From: Arthrobacter sp. StoSoilB20 | GTDB taxonomy: Bacteria; Actinomycetota; Actinomycetes; Actinomycetales; Micrococcaceae | Length of the DNA: 64,000 nt | Direction of reading: 5' to 3' | Assembly: GCF_019977295.1 (NCBI RefSeq) | Contig: NZ_AP024651.1 | Span: forward strand, 4,588,001 to 4,652,000 | Shown here: positions 47,533 through 56,408 of the stretch, piece by piece | Numbering within the stretch: position 1 is the first letter of the stretch | Layout: each line of letters begins with the position of its first letter | Translations under genes and position numbers: made by a program | Notes under the pieces: generated by a model | The model's database searches: none | Told to the model about the DNA's origin: nothing | Seen by the model: only the letters and a program-made list of their open reading frames with translations

Positions 47533-47565
47533 TTTTACGATGTGTCGACTTTTTTACGATCGTCA
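47533..47565. promoter_or_regulatory. Repeated TTTTACGAT operator-like motif
   Basis: TTTTACGAT occurs at 47533-47541 and 47552-47560, 19 bp apart; the second overlaps the dyad TTACGATCGTCA (ACGATCGT core). It lies between the divergent FAH and RidA genes, 19-33 bases upstream of the FAH start. Likely site for a regulator of the salicylate operon; PaaX is one candidate. Confidence 0.45.
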
Positions 47566-47650
47566 CATATGCTCAACGTAGCACGGCGGAAATGATCTGC
47601 ACAGAGGCTTTCCAAAAGTTTTTGCAGTTGCCACAACGAGGAGGAACAGC

Positions 47651-48049
47651 ATGAGCCACACAACAATCAACCCGGAATCGCTGGCCAAACCATCCGGCTA
47701 CGCACACGGCATTCTTGCCGGGAACACCGTGTTCCTGGGCGGGCAGACCGCTCTGGACAAGAACATGAACATCGTTCCCGGCGGCATCGTGGAACAGTTC
47801 ACGCAGGCGTTCTCCAACGTCATCACCACCCTGCGCGAGGCGGGCGGACAGCCTGAAGACCTGGTCAACGTGACCATCTACCTCACGGACGTGGACGACT
47901 ACATGGCCAACGGCCGCGAAATCGGGCGCATCTGGCGTGAAATGGCGGGCTCGCAATATCCGGCTATGGCTGGCATCGGGGTCACACGGCTGTGGCAGAA
48001 AGAGGCCCTGATCGAAATCCAGGGCATCGCGGTGATTCCCGAGCGCTAA
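47651..48049 (+). CDS. RidA-family protein
   Basis: A 132-residue reactive-intermediate deaminase-type protein (YjgF/YER057c/UK114). GQTALDKNMNIVPGGIVEQF and NVTIYLTDVDDY are characteristic, and the Arg expected for catalysis lies in GVTRLWQKEALIEIQGIAV. It is divergent from the salicylate operon. RidA members linked to aromatic operons may act on 2-aminomuconate-type or enamine intermediates. Confidence 0.9.
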   Translation: MSHTTINPESLAKPSGYAHGILAGNTVFLGGQTALDKNMNIVPGGIVEQFTQAFSNVITTLREAGGQPEDLVNVTIYLTDVDDYMANGREIGRIWREMAGSQYPAMAGIGVTRLWQKEALIEIQGIAVIPER

Positions 48050-48090
48050 AGACTCTGGCACCTTCGGCGCGCTTGGGGAAGCATGTCCCT

Positions 48091-48435
48091 ATGGGAACCG
48101 TCACCGAATATCTGGAGAGCGTCTCTGCCGGCAATCGCGGCATTCTTGAGCGGATTGTGGGGATCGCCCGCGAGCTCGCGCCCGACGCCGAAGAAGGCGT
48201 CAGCTACGGGATGCCCGCGCTGCTGGTTGATGGCAAGGGCTTGGTGAGCGTGCTCGAAACGAAGAAACACCTGGCCCTGTACCCGTTCAGCGGGCAGATC
48301 CTGCCGGAGATGTCGGAGGAGCTGGGCGGCTATTCGTGGTCGCCGGGGACGCTGCGGTTCTCGGCAGACAACCCCGTGCCCGACTCGATGGTGCGGCGGA
48401 TCCTGGAGACACGGCTGGCGGCGATCCGGAAGTAG
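48091..48435 (+). CDS. DUF1801-family protein (YdhG/frataxin-like fold)
   Basis: A 114-residue protein starting MGTVTEYLESVSAGNRGILE and containing EEGVSYGMPALLVDGKGLVSV, LYPFSGQILPEM and GTLRFSADNPVPDSMVRRIL. These are the DUF1801 family marks. Members have been linked to iron handling, but no catalytic role is established. It is convergent with the IclR gene; a small ACCGACT/AGTCGGGT hairpin lies between them. Confidence 0.82.
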   Translation: MGTVTEYLESVSAGNRGILERIVGIARELAPDAEEGVSYGMPALLVDGKGLVSVLETKKHLALYPFSGQILPEMSEELGGYSWSPGTLRFSADNPVPDSMVRRILETRLAAIRK

Positions 48436-48464
48436 CCCCCGGCTGACCGACTGAGTCGGGTGGG

Positions 48465-49268
48465 TTAGTGCTTGGCGGACACGTCCTGCGAGATCGCGTT
48501 GGCCGTGGCCACTACTTCCAGCCGCACTGACTCGAGGTACACGTCTGGGTCTGGCCGGGCTGCGACGGCCTGGGCCTGCAGGGACACGTTTATTGCGGCA
48601 ACATTGTCGCCGTTGTTGTGGTTCCACACCGGCGCCGCGATGGACATCAGGCCGATTTCCAGCTCCTGGTCCAGCAGGCACCAGCCTTGCGCACGGACAT
48701 GCTCGACGGCGGCCCTCAAGTCGGGCACGCTGGCCACGGTTCGCGGCGTGATCGGGGTAAGTTCCGCCGTCGAAAGGTAGGCCTCAAACTTGGCCTGGGG
48801 CAATCCGGCGAGCAGGACGCGCCCCATGGACGTTGCGTACGCCGGGAAGCGGGTGCCCACGGTGATGCCGACGTTCATGATCCGGCGGGTAGCGACGCGG
48901 GCAACGTAGAAAATGTCCGGACCGTCCAGGACCGCGGCCGACGTCGACTCCCCCAGCTTCAGGCTGAGCTGCTCCAAGTGGGGCTGGGCGAGCTGGGGCA
49001 GGGACAGCGCGGAGAGATACGAGTAGCCAAGCTGCAGCACCTTGGCCGTGAGCGCGAACGTCTTGCCATCAGTGCGGACGTAGCCGAGCTCAACCAGGGT
49101 GTGCAGGAACCTCCGGGCCGTTGCGCGGGTCAGGTCCGTGCGGGCCGCGACTTCGCTGAGCGTCATCACCGGGTTGTTTGCGTCGAAGGCCCGGATCACA
49201 GCGAGACCCCTGGCCAACGACTGGACGTACTGGTCGCTGGCCTGCGGGGTAACTGCGGAGTCGGTCAT
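48465..49268 (-). CDS. pcaR: IclR-family regulator of the pca genes
   Basis: A 267-residue IclR protein. N-terminal winged helix: MTLSEVAARTDLTRATARRFLHTL; the C-terminal effector domain has DIFYVARVATRRIMNVGITVGTRFPAYATSMGRVLLAGL and QGWCLLDQELEIGLMSIAAP, which match PcaR/PcaU-type proteins closely. It is the last gene of the pca cluster, separated from pcaJ by a repeat array. Effector is probably beta-ketoadipate or protocatechuate. The ATG at 49268 is chosen because the region upstream is repeat sequence. Confidence 0.88.
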   Translation of the reverse strand: MTDSAVTPQASDQYVQSLARGLAVIRAFDANNPVMTLSEVAARTDLTRATARRFLHTLVELGYVRTDGKTFALTAKVLQLGYSYLSALSLPQLAQPHLEQLSLKLGESTSAAVLDGPDIFYVARVATRRIMNVGITVGTRFPAYATSMGRVLLAGLPQAKFEAYLSTAELTPITPRTVASVPDLRAAVEHVRAQGWCLLDQELEIGLMSIAAPVWNHNNGDNVAAINVSLQAQAVAARPDPDVYLESVRLEVVATANAISQDVSAKH

Positions 49269-49289
49269 GGTTTCCAATCCTAGATTGCG

Positions 49290-49512
49290 TTGCGAGGCCC
49301 ACTCCGCACGCTTGGCGCGCGAAATACCCTGCAAACCAGGCCCCACAACGCGAAGGACCCAACGTTGCGAGGCCCACTCCGCACGCTCAGCGCGCAAAAT
49401 ACCCTGCAAAACAGGCCCCACAACGCGAAGAGCCCAACTTGCGAGACCCACTCCGCACGCTCAGCGCGCAAAATACCCTGCAAAACAGGCCCCACAACGC
49501 GAGGAGCCCAAC
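49290..49512 (-). repeat. Three tandem REP-like elements
   Basis: Units starting TTGCGAGGCCCACTCCGCACG at 49290, 49365 and 49439 have periods of 75 and 74 bp, with a fourth start at 49513 running into the pcaJ stop. Each begins GTTGCGAGGCC and ends GGCCCCACAAC, the same inverted ends as the 11073 and 59343 elements. Confidence 0.88.
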
Positions 49513-49521
49513 TTGCGAGGC

Positions 49522-50190
49522 CTACTCTGCCTTCTTCAGCGGCAGCGGTACGAGCTCCTGGATTTCCTCGAAGGTGCAGCCGAAGGTCTCGCGGACGGTG
49601 ACGCCGTCGGGTCCTGTCAGGAACACAGCCTTGTCCGTGTACACGCGGGTGACGCAGCCGACGCCAGTGAGCGGGTAGGTGCACTGTTCCACGAGCTTGG
49701 ACACGCCCTCGCGCGTCAGCAAAGTCATCATCACAAACACGTCCTTGGCGCCGGTGGCGAGGTCCATGGCACCTCCGACGGCGGGGATGGCGTCGGGCGC
49801 TCCGGTGTGCCAGTTGGCCAGGTCACCCGTTGCGGAAACCTGGAAGGCGCCGAGCACGCAGATGTCCAGGTGCCCGCCGCGCATGATCGCGAACGAGTCG
49901 GCGTGGTGGAAGTACGAGGCCCCGGGCAGCTCCGTGACGGGGATCTTCCCGGCATTGATCAGGTCACCATCGACGTCATCCCCAACAGCGGCCGGGCCCA
50001 TCCCCAGCATCCCGTTCTCCGTGTGGAGCGTGATGTTCTGTTCCTCGGTGAGGTAGTTGGACACCAGTGTTGGCTGGCCAATGCCCAGGTTCACGAAGGA
50101 GCCAGGGACGATGTCGCGGGCCACCAGCTGGGCGAGTTCGTCGCGGCCCAGCGGCTTTTCGAAGGTCTGGAGGCTGGTTTGGGTGCTCAT
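49522..50190 (-). CDS. pcaJ: 3-oxoadipate CoA-transferase subunit B
   Basis: A 222-residue beta subunit of the succinyl-CoA:3-oxoadipate CoA-transferase. The catalytic glutamate is E58 in LHTENGMLGMGP. It works with PcaI in the next-to-last step of the pathway. The ATG at 50190 follows the pcaI stop by two bases; the longer open frame is a pcaI shadow. Confidence 0.94.
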   Translation of the reverse strand: MSTQTSLQTFEKPLGRDELAQLVARDIVPGSFVNLGIGQPTLVSNYLTEEQNITLHTENGMLGMGPAAVGDDVDGDLINAGKIPVTELPGASYFHHADSFAIMRGGHLDICVLGAFQVSATGDLANWHTGAPDAIPAVGGAMDLATGAKDVFVMMTLLTREGVSKLVEQCTYPLTGVGCVTRVYTDKAVFLTGPDGVTVRETFGCTFEEIQELVPLPLKKAE

Positions 50191-50192
50191 GA

Positions 50193-50876
50193 TCAGGCCA
50201 CCTGTTCTGCGCTGGAACCGCCGACGCGGACCACGCTGTTGACGTAAATACCGGGTGTCACCACGTTTTCCGGATCCAGGGAACCGGTTGGCACGATTTC
50301 CGAGACCTGCACAATGGTGTGCTTGGCAGCAGCAGCCATAATCGGGCCGAAGTTCCGGGCGGTCTTGCGGTACACGAGGTTGCCCTTGCCGTCGGCCTTG
50401 AGTGCTTTGATCAGGGCAACATCGGCGTGGATCGGTGTTTCGAACACCTGCCATTTCCCGTCCAGCAACCGGGTTTCCTTGCCCTCGGCCAGCGTGGTGC
50501 CATAGCCGGTGGGCGTGAAGAAGCCACCAATTCCAGCGCCCGCGGCACGGATCCGCTCGGCCAGGTTGCCCTGCGGGACCAGTTCCAGCTCGATCTCTCC
50601 GGCGTGGAACTTGGCGTCGAAATGCCATGAATCGGACTGCCGTGGGAAGGAGCAGATCATCTTGCGGACCCGGCCTTCCTTGATCAGCAGCGCCAGGCCT
50701 TGGTCGCCCTGGCCGGCGTTGTTGTTCACCACGGTCAGGTCCTTGGCACCGCAGTCCATGAGGGCATCGATCAGTTCGAACGGCTGCCCGGCGTTGCCGA
50801 ACCCGCCGATCATCACGGTGGAGCCGTCCTTGATGCCGGCGACAGCCTCGCCAACAGTGTCAATGAAATTCAGCAT
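50193..50876 (-). CDS. pcaI: 3-oxoadipate CoA-transferase subunit A
   Basis: A 227-residue alpha subunit. It has the glycine-rich MIGGFGNAGQPFELIDAL and the conserved GGFFTPTGYGTTLAEGKE. Together with PcaJ it activates 3-oxoadipate. It lies 15 bp after pcaF. Confidence 0.94.
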   Translation of the reverse strand: MLNFIDTVGEAVAGIKDGSTVMIGGFGNAGQPFELIDALMDCGAKDLTVVNNNAGQGDQGLALLIKEGRVRKMICSFPRQSDSWHFDAKFHAGEIELELVPQGNLAERIRAAGAGIGGFFTPTGYGTTLAEGKETRLLDGKWQVFETPIHADVALIKALKADGKGNLVYRKTARNFGPIMAAAAKHTIVQVSEIVPTGSLDPENVVTPGIYVNSVVRVGGSSAEQVA

Positions 50877-50891
50877 GACTCAACCCCTTTC

Positions 50892-52106
50892 TTATGCCGA
50901 TGCGCCGGCAGTGACGTTCTCCAACACAACGGCCAGGCCTTGGCCCACGCCGATGCAGATCGCTGCGACACCCCAACGCTGCCCGGACGCCTGCAGCGAA
51001 CGGGCGAGCGTACCCAGGATGCGGGTACCGGAGGCACCGAGCGGGTGACCCATCGCGATCGCACCGCCGTGCTGGTTCACGATTGCGGGATCGATCCCCC
51101 ACGCGTCAACGCACGCCAGCGATTGTGCGGCGAACGCTTCGTTAAGTTCGACGGCGCCAACCTGGTCCCAGCCGATGCCCGCCTTCGCGAGGGCCTTGTT
51201 TGCGGCCTCCACAGGGGCGAAGCCAAAGTACTGGGGATCGTTGCCGTGCGCACCCCGGCCGGCGATGCGGGCCAGGGGCTCCATGCCCAGCAGCCCAGAA
51301 GCAGCCTCCGAGCCGATCCACGCCGCCGAAGCACCGTCAGATAATGGCGAGGCATTCCCGGCGGTGACCGTACCGCCGTCGGGCCCGTCAGCCTCGGGCC
51401 GGAACACGGTCTTCAAACCGCCCAGCTTCTCCGCCGATGAACCTGCTCGGATGCCCTCGTCGCGGACCAGGTCAGTGCCCGGAACCTGCGACACCAGAGA
51501 ATCGTAGAAGCCTTCGTTCCACGCAGCATCGGCCAGATTATGTGAATCAGCCGCAAAAGCATCCTGGCGTTCCCGGGTGATGCCGTACTTCTCCCGCAGC
51601 CGTTCGGTGGCTTCGCCCAAGGAGATGGTCCAGTCCCTGTTCATGGCCGGGTTCACCAAACGCCAACCGAGCGTGGTTGAAGCGAGGGTCATGTCACCGG
51701 CCGGGTAGGGCTTGGACGTCTTCGGCAACACCCAGGGCGCACGGGACATGGATTCGGCCCCGCCCACGAGCATGAGGTCGGCGTCGCCGGCGTTGATCTG
51801 GCGCGAAGCGATGATCGCTGCATCCAAGGAAGATCCACACAGACGGTTGACCGTGGTTCCCGGAATGGAGACCGGAAGCCCGGCGAGCAGCGTGGCCATG
51901 CGGGCAACGTTGCGGTTTTCTTCGCCGGCACCGTTGGCGTTGCCGAACACCACCTCGTCGATCCTCTCGACATCCAGGCCGGGAGCACGCTTGACGGACT
52001 CGCGGACCACGTGGGCAGCAAGGTCATCGGGACGGACAGCGGCAAGACCGGAGCCGAACTTGCCAAAGGGCGTGCGCACGGCGTCGTACACAAAAGCCTG
52101 GTTCAT
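50892..52106 (-). CDS. pcaF: 3-oxoadipyl-CoA thiolase
   Basis: A 404-residue thiolase; C90 (VNRLCGSSLDA) is the acyl-accepting cysteine, and NQHGGAIAMGHPLGASGTRI plus the C-terminal CIGVGQGLAVVLEN complete the active site. It yields succinyl-CoA and acetyl-CoA. The ATG at 52106 has AAGGA upstream; an earlier GTG/ATG at 52133 is less likely. Confidence 0.93.
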   Translation of the reverse strand: MNQAFVYDAVRTPFGKFGSGLAAVRPDDLAAHVVRESVKRAPGLDVERIDEVVFGNANGAGEENRNVARMATLLAGLPVSIPGTTVNRLCGSSLDAAIIASRQINAGDADLMLVGGAESMSRAPWVLPKTSKPYPAGDMTLASTTLGWRLVNPAMNRDWTISLGEATERLREKYGITRERQDAFAADSHNLADAAWNEGFYDSLVSQVPGTDLVRDEGIRAGSSAEKLGGLKTVFRPEADGPDGGTVTAGNASPLSDGASAAWIGSEAASGLLGMEPLARIAGRGAHGNDPQYFGFAPVEAANKALAKAGIGWDQVGAVELNEAFAAQSLACVDAWGIDPAIVNQHGGAIAMGHPLGASGTRILGTLARSLQASGQRWGVAAICIGVGQGLAVVLENVTAGASA

Positions 52107-52130
52107 GGGTTTTCCTTCGTTCTCTCTGCC

Positions 52131-52192
52131 CAACTGAGTAACAGCAAACGTCGCTATGAGCCCCCAATGGGACGTTTGCTGTTACCTAGTTG
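52131..52192. terminator. Long hairpin between pcaC and pcaF
   Basis: CAACTGAGTAACAGCAAACGTC pairs in part with the segment at 52171-52192 (20 of 22 positions), loop 18 bases. It splits the pca operon between its protocatechuate-cleaving and CoA halves and could attenuate or stabilise the message. Confidence 0.55.
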
Positions 52193-52206
52193 GGTGGCGG
52201 TGGGGA

Positions 52207-52653
52207 CTAGTTGGGTTCGTTGGCGTCGATCTCGGCGAATACTTTTTGGGCCGTCTTGAACGCGGAGTTGGCTGACGGCACGCTGCAATAGATGGCGGTC
52301 TGCAGCAGGATTTCCTTGATTTCGTCCCTGCTCAGGCCGTTGTTGAGGGCTGCCCTGATGTGCATGGCGAGCTCTTCCCAGTGACCGTGCGCCACCAGTG
52401 CCGTGAGGGTGACGGCGGAGCGCATTTGCCGGCTCAGGCCGGGCCGCGTCCAGATGCCACCCCAGGCGATCCTGGTGATCATGTCCTGGTAATCCTCGGT
52501 AAAGGAGTCCTTGCCGGCGTTGGCCCGGTCCACATGGGCATCGCCCAGTACTTCGCGGCGGACCACCATTCCGGCGTCGTACAGGTCCTGGATGGTGGAG
52601 TCCGGCTGCACGGCGCCGTTCCGTTCGAAATTGTCCGGGGACACAGTGCTCAC
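52207..52653 (-). CDS. pcaC: 4-carboxymuconolactone decarboxylase
   Basis: A 148-residue decarboxylase of the AhpD/CMD fold; LVAHGHWEELAMHIRAALNNG and KEILLQTAIYCSVPSAN are typical, with the His/Glu/Cys layout of PcaC. The GTG start overlaps the pcaD stop by four bases (GTGA). In many actinobacteria pcaD and pcaC are fused as pcaL; here they are separate. Confidence 0.93.
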   Translation of the reverse strand: MSTVSPDNFERNGAVQPDSTIQDLYDAGMVVRREVLGDAHVDRANAGKDSFTEDYQDMITRIAWGGIWTRPGLSRQMRSAVTLTALVAHGHWEELAMHIRAALNNGLSRDEIKEILLQTAIYCSVPSANSAFKTAQKVFAEIDANEPN

Positions 52654-53453
52654 AGTCCGTTCTCCTTCACAAAGGTGCGCATCAAGTCCGCCACAGCGGC
52701 GGGTGCCTCGGCGGGCGCCAGGTGACCCACGCCGTCGAGCGTTTGCACCTCGGCCAAACCGCCGCCGGCTTTGATGCCCGAAACCACGGCTTCGGCCATC
52801 GACGGCGGCGCCACCGAATCCTCGACGCCGGCGATCACCTGCGTGGGGACAGTGATGCTGCCGAGCTGCTCGCGGACGTCGAACGCGGCGAGGGCCTCAC
52901 AGCAGAACGCATAACCGAAGCGGTCGGCGTCGCGGAGGGCATGCAGGAGGCGGCTGCTGATCTCCGACTGCCGGTCCATGAAACCGGGACCGAACCAGCG
53001 TTCGGCCGAGCCTTGGATCATGACAGGCGTCCCCAACTTGCGGACCGTTTCGGCGCGTTCCAGCCAGCCTTCGGGCGTGCCCAGCTTGGCGCCACTGCAC
53101 TGGACGGAGAGGCTGCGAAGGCGGTGGCCATGCTTGATGGCGAGTTGGAGGCCGGTGGCCCCACCGAGCGAAACACCCGCATAGTGAAAGGACGCGCCCG
53201 GCGAAACAGAGTCAACGAGATCGACGACGGCGTCCGCCAGTTCCGCGACATCGAAACCTTCTATGGTGGTCGGCGAAATGCCGTGGCCGGGGAGGTCCCA
53301 ACCGATGACGTCGTACTCGTCGCCGAGGAGGGCCGCGGTTTCGGTCCAAAGAACCGTGGACGTACCCAGCGAAGGGCCCACCACCAGGAGCGGCTTGGTT
53401 CCGAGCCCGCGCTGCGGGGAGAGCAGCACGGCCTTGACGATTGGTTTAGCCAC
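52650..53453 (-). CDS. pcaD: 3-oxoadipate enol-lactonase
   Basis: A 267-residue alpha/beta hydrolase. Nucleophile S95 in YAGVSLGGATG, acid Asp in GVEDSVAP, His in GVGHLAP. The GTG at 53453 (AAGGGAG seven bases upstream) overlaps the pcaB stop by eight bases and is preferred over the longer frame to 53498. Confidence 0.93.
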   Translation of the reverse strand: MAKPIVKAVLLSPQRGLGTKPLLVVGPSLGTSTVLWTETAALLGDEYDVIGWDLPGHGISPTTIEGFDVAELADAVVDLVDSVSPGASFHYAGVSLGGATGLQLAIKHGHRLRSLSVQCSGAKLGTPEGWLERAETVRKLGTPVMIQGSAERWFGPGFMDRQSEISSRLLHALRDADRFGYAFCCEALAAFDVREQLGSITVPTQVIAGVEDSVAPPSMAEAVVSGIKAGGGLAEVQTLDGVGHLAPAEAPAAVADLMRTFVKENGL

Positions 53454-54864
53454 GAGCGGCTCCCTTCGATGATGATGCAAAGTTCGGGTAGGCGGCAAGG
53501 ATCCGACGACTGATTTCCCGGGCCTCGCCGAGGTAGCTTGCGGGGTTCAGGAGTGCATCAAGTTCGGCGTCGGAGAGCTTGTCCGCAGGCACCGTCTCGC
53601 GCAGGAGTTTGGTGTAAATCCGGGGCTGCTCAGCGGCGGGCGCCTTGAGGGTTTCATCGACGACGCCCTGCAGTTTTTGCTTCCCGTCCTCCCCAAGGAG
53701 GGGGGCGACGGCGGCTGAGACGCCTTCGCTGAGGAGCAGCGGTCCGGAGATCTCCAGGTTCCGGCGCATAGCATCAGGGAAAACACGGAGGCCTTCGGAG
53801 AGCTCGCGGACGTGTCCGGCAGCCCCGAGCGTCAAGGCCAAGAGCTGCCGGAGCGCGGGCCATTCGCTATGCCAGGCGCCATCGGGTCGCTCGTCGTTGA
53901 AGGTTGCTGCGGCGAGGTGCAGTTGCGATGCGAGACCGGGTGCCTGCAACGCTGCACTGCGGATCAGCACTGACAGCACGGGGTTTTGCTTCTGCGGCAT
54001 GGCCGAGGAAACTCCACGCCCGGCGGCCAGGGGTTCGCCGAGTTCGGCGACTTCCGGCCGGCTGAGGAACAGCAGGTCAGCGGCGATCTTGCCGAAGGAA
54101 TCCAGGAGCGCCCCCAACGCGTCGCCCAGCGAAGTGACGGCCAGCCGGTTGCTGTGCCACGGGGCGGGAGCGGGTGCCAGGCCCAACGCTGCGGCCAGGG
54201 AATCGGCCAATGTAAACGGCGTTGCGTCCGAACCAGCAGTGAGCTTGGTGCCCGAGGCCAGCGTTCCGCCCGCCCCGCCATACTGCACCGGAAATTCCAA
54301 GGACTCCAATCGCGCAGCCGCGGCGGCCACGCCCTGGAACCACTGGGCGGCCTTGAGCCCAAAGGTATAGGGCAGGGCATGCTGCGTCAGGCTCCTGCCC
54401 ACGCTCAACGTGCCCGCATGCTGTTCCGCCAAGGTGGCGAGCGCCGTCGTCGTGCCCTTGACCTCGGCCAGCAACGAGGAAACGGTGCGGCTGGCGAGAA
54501 GCATGAGGGCGGAGTCGAGGACGTCCTGGCTGGTCAGCGATGTGTGCACAGCTTTGGCGGCGCCGATTCCGGCAGTGTCCAACTCCCGGACCCGGGCCCG
54601 CAAGTCTCCGAGCAAGGGAATCACCGGGTTTCCGCCGCCTTGGGCGCGCTCCGCTACCGAAAGAACGTCGTAAGAACCGGGATCGGCGGCTTCGGCCACC
54701 ACGGCGGCGGATCCGGCGGGAGCCAGTCCCGCTTCCTCGAGGACAGCAGCCCAGGAGGCTTCGACGTCGAGGATTGCCGCGATTACGGCACGGTCGCCCG
54801 TCAGCGCCACCACGGAGGGCGACGCCGAAACGGGGCTGAGGAGGCCGAAGTCGCCGTCGATCAT
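53446..54864 (-). CDS. pcaB: 3-carboxy-cis,cis-muconate cycloisomerase
   Basis: A 472-residue member of the fumarase/argininosuccinase family. The superfamily signature is SSAMPQKQNPVLS, and HTSLTSQDVLDSA and GRSLTQHALPYTFG are conserved. It closes the muconate ring-cleavage product to the lactone. The start overlaps the pcaG stop (ATGA). Confidence 0.94.
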   Translation of the reverse strand: MIDGDFGLLSPVSASPSVVALTGDRAVIAAILDVEASWAAVLEEAGLAPAGSAAVVAEAADPGSYDVLSVAERAQGGGNPVIPLLGDLRARVRELDTAGIGAAKAVHTSLTSQDVLDSALMLLASRTVSSLLAEVKGTTTALATLAEQHAGTLSVGRSLTQHALPYTFGLKAAQWFQGVAAAAARLESLEFPVQYGGAGGTLASGTKLTAGSDATPFTLADSLAAALGLAPAPAPWHSNRLAVTSLGDALGALLDSFGKIAADLLFLSRPEVAELGEPLAAGRGVSSAMPQKQNPVLSVLIRSAALQAPGLASQLHLAAATFNDERPDGAWHSEWPALRQLLALTLGAAGHVRELSEGLRVFPDAMRRNLEISGPLLLSEGVSAAVAPLLGEDGKQKLQGVVDETLKAPAAEQPRIYTKLLRETVPADKLSDAELDALLNPASYLGEAREISRRILAAYPNFASSSKGAARG

Positions 54865-55481
54865 GCCGGGTTTTCCGTTTCGGCAGTTTCCTGGTTGTTC
54901 CCGACGCTGTTATCCAGCGATCCGTCCTGCTGGAAGTCCAGGAACACGGTCTCGTCGCCGCCCTGGAGACGGATGTCCCAGGTGAGGCCGCCGTCAGGGT
55001 CGCGGCGGGCGATGAGCGTCTTGCGGCGCTCGGGATCCAGGGAGCTCAGCAGGGGATCGTTGGCCAGCGCTTCCTCGTTTTCCGGGAGGTAGACGCGGGT
55101 GAAGAGGCGGTTCATGAGGCCGCGGGCGAACACGGCAACGGAGATGAACGCTGCCGCCCCCGGAGCCGTGGGGCCAGGGTTGACCGTGGTGAAGGTGTAC
55201 ACGCCCGAGTTGCCAACGGAGCCGCGGCCCCATCCGGTGAACGTGTAGCCGTCGCGGACCAGGGAGCCGGTGCGCTGAACGATGTTGCCCTCGGAATCAG
55301 GCTGCCAGATTTCCAGGATGGCGTCCGGGATGGGGTTGCCGGTGCCGTCGTACACGGTGCCCTGGAGGCGGATGCTGCCGGGGCTTCCGGGTGCCAGGAG
55401 TTCGTTGTCCTTGTTGAAGGGGAGGGCGTAGCCGTAGAAAGGGCCTACGGTCTGGCCCGGTGTGGGTGCCAGCTTGCTCAT
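54861..55481 (-). CDS. pcaG: Protocatechuate 3,4-dioxygenase alpha subunit
   Basis: A 206-residue intradiol dioxygenase subunit. It has TPGQTVGPFYGYAL at the N-terminus, EIWQPDSEGN and VFARGLMNRLFTRVYLPE near the C-terminus. It lacks the iron ligands of the beta subunit and forms the (alpha-beta) dioxygenase with PcaH. It starts four bases after pcaH. Confidence 0.95.
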   Translation of the reverse strand: MSKLAPTPGQTVGPFYGYALPFNKDNELLAPGSPGSIRLQGTVYDGTGNPIPDAILEIWQPDSEGNIVQRTGSLVRDGYTFTGWGRGSVGNSGVYTFTTVNPGPTAPGAAAFISVAVFARGLMNRLFTRVYLPENEEALANDPLLSSLDPERRKTLIARRDPDGGLTWDIRLQGGDETVFLDFQQDGSLDNSVGNNQETAETENPA

Positions 55482-55485
55482 GCGC

Positions 55486-56355
55486 TTACTCCTCGTCCCC
55501 GGCGTCGCCGTATGCTTCGTTTTCTGTCCAGGTCCGCTTGGAACCGGTCAGGATGATGTCCCACTTGTAGCCGAGCGCCCATTCGGGGCTGGTGAGCTCG
55601 TGGTCATACTGTGCCACGAGGCGGTCGCGGGCGTCCTGGTCCACGATCGACTGGTAGATGGGGTCCAGCGGGAAGAGCTGGTCACCCGGGAAGTACATCT
55701 GGGTGACGATCCGCTGCGTGAACTCAGAGCCGAACATGGAGAAGTGGATGTGCGCCGGACGCCAGGCGTTCAGGTGGTTCTTCCACGGGTAGGCGCCGGG
55801 CTTGATGGTGGTGAAGCTGTAGGAGCCGTCGTCGCCGGTGATGCAACGCCCGACGCCGGTGAAGTTCGGGTCCAGGGGTGCGGGGTGCTGGTCGCGCTTG
55901 TGGATGTAGCGGCCTGATGCGTTCGCCTGCCAGATTTCCACCAGCTGGCCGGCCACCGGGCGGCCGTCGCCATCAAGGACCCGGCCCGCGACGATGATGC
56001 GTTCACCCTGCGGCTCGCCGTTGTGCTGGATGGTCAGGTCCGACTCCAATGCGTGCACGTCCTGGTGTCCGAACGCCGGCGAGTAGAGCTCAATGGTTTC
56101 CGGGTCCGCGTGGTGCAGGCTCTTGGTGGGGTGGCGAAGGATGCTGCTGCGGTACGGCGCGTAGTCCAGCCGCGGCATGGTCTCCGGACCTTTCCCGTTC
56201 TTCAGTGCCTCGGCGTAGCGGTCCCCGATGCCCTTGATCTCAGCACTGAGATCCGCCTGGGTTTCCACCTTTTTGGCTTGGTGGGCGGCCTGCGGCTCTG
56301 CGGGCGGCACGAGTTCCTCGGATTCGAGCGCCTGTGCTGTCTGTTCGTGTGGCAC
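55486..56355 (-). CDS. pcaH: Protocatechuate 3,4-dioxygenase beta subunit
   Basis: The iron-bearing subunit of 289 residues, about 40 longer than usual because of an N-terminal extension rich in Glu/Ala/Gln. Iron ligands are visible as the Tyr of ASGRYIHKRD, the Tyr of KPGAYPW and the two His of RPAHIHF. It opens protocatechuate between the hydroxyl groups to 3-carboxymuconate. First of the pca genes after quiC. Confidence 0.95.
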   Translation of the reverse strand: MPHEQTAQALESEELVPPAEPQAAHQAKKVETQADLSAEIKGIGDRYAEALKNGKGPETMPRLDYAPYRSSILRHPTKSLHHADPETIELYSPAFGHQDVHALESDLTIQHNGEPQGERIIVAGRVLDGDGRPVAGQLVEIWQANASGRYIHKRDQHPAPLDPNFTGVGRCITGDDGSYSFTTIKPGAYPWKNHLNAWRPAHIHFSMFGSEFTQRIVTQMYFPGDQLFPLDPIYQSIVDQDARDRLVAQYDHELTSPEWALGYKWDIILTGSKRTWTENEAYGDAGDEE

Positions 56356-56408
56356 GGCCGGCTCCTTTCGGTTGACGGTTTCTGTTGGTTGGCGGGGCGG
56401 CGGTGGGT

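Noticed and set aside
49290..49512. N-terminal extension of the IclR regulator through the repeats
   Set aside because: The open frame is produced by 74-75 bp repeats (period 75 keeps frame only once). The IclR domain starts normally after the ATG at 49268.
53987..55092. Plus-strand 368-codon frame antisense to pcaB/pcaG
   Set aside because: Shadow of pcaB, which carries the complete fumarase-family signature.
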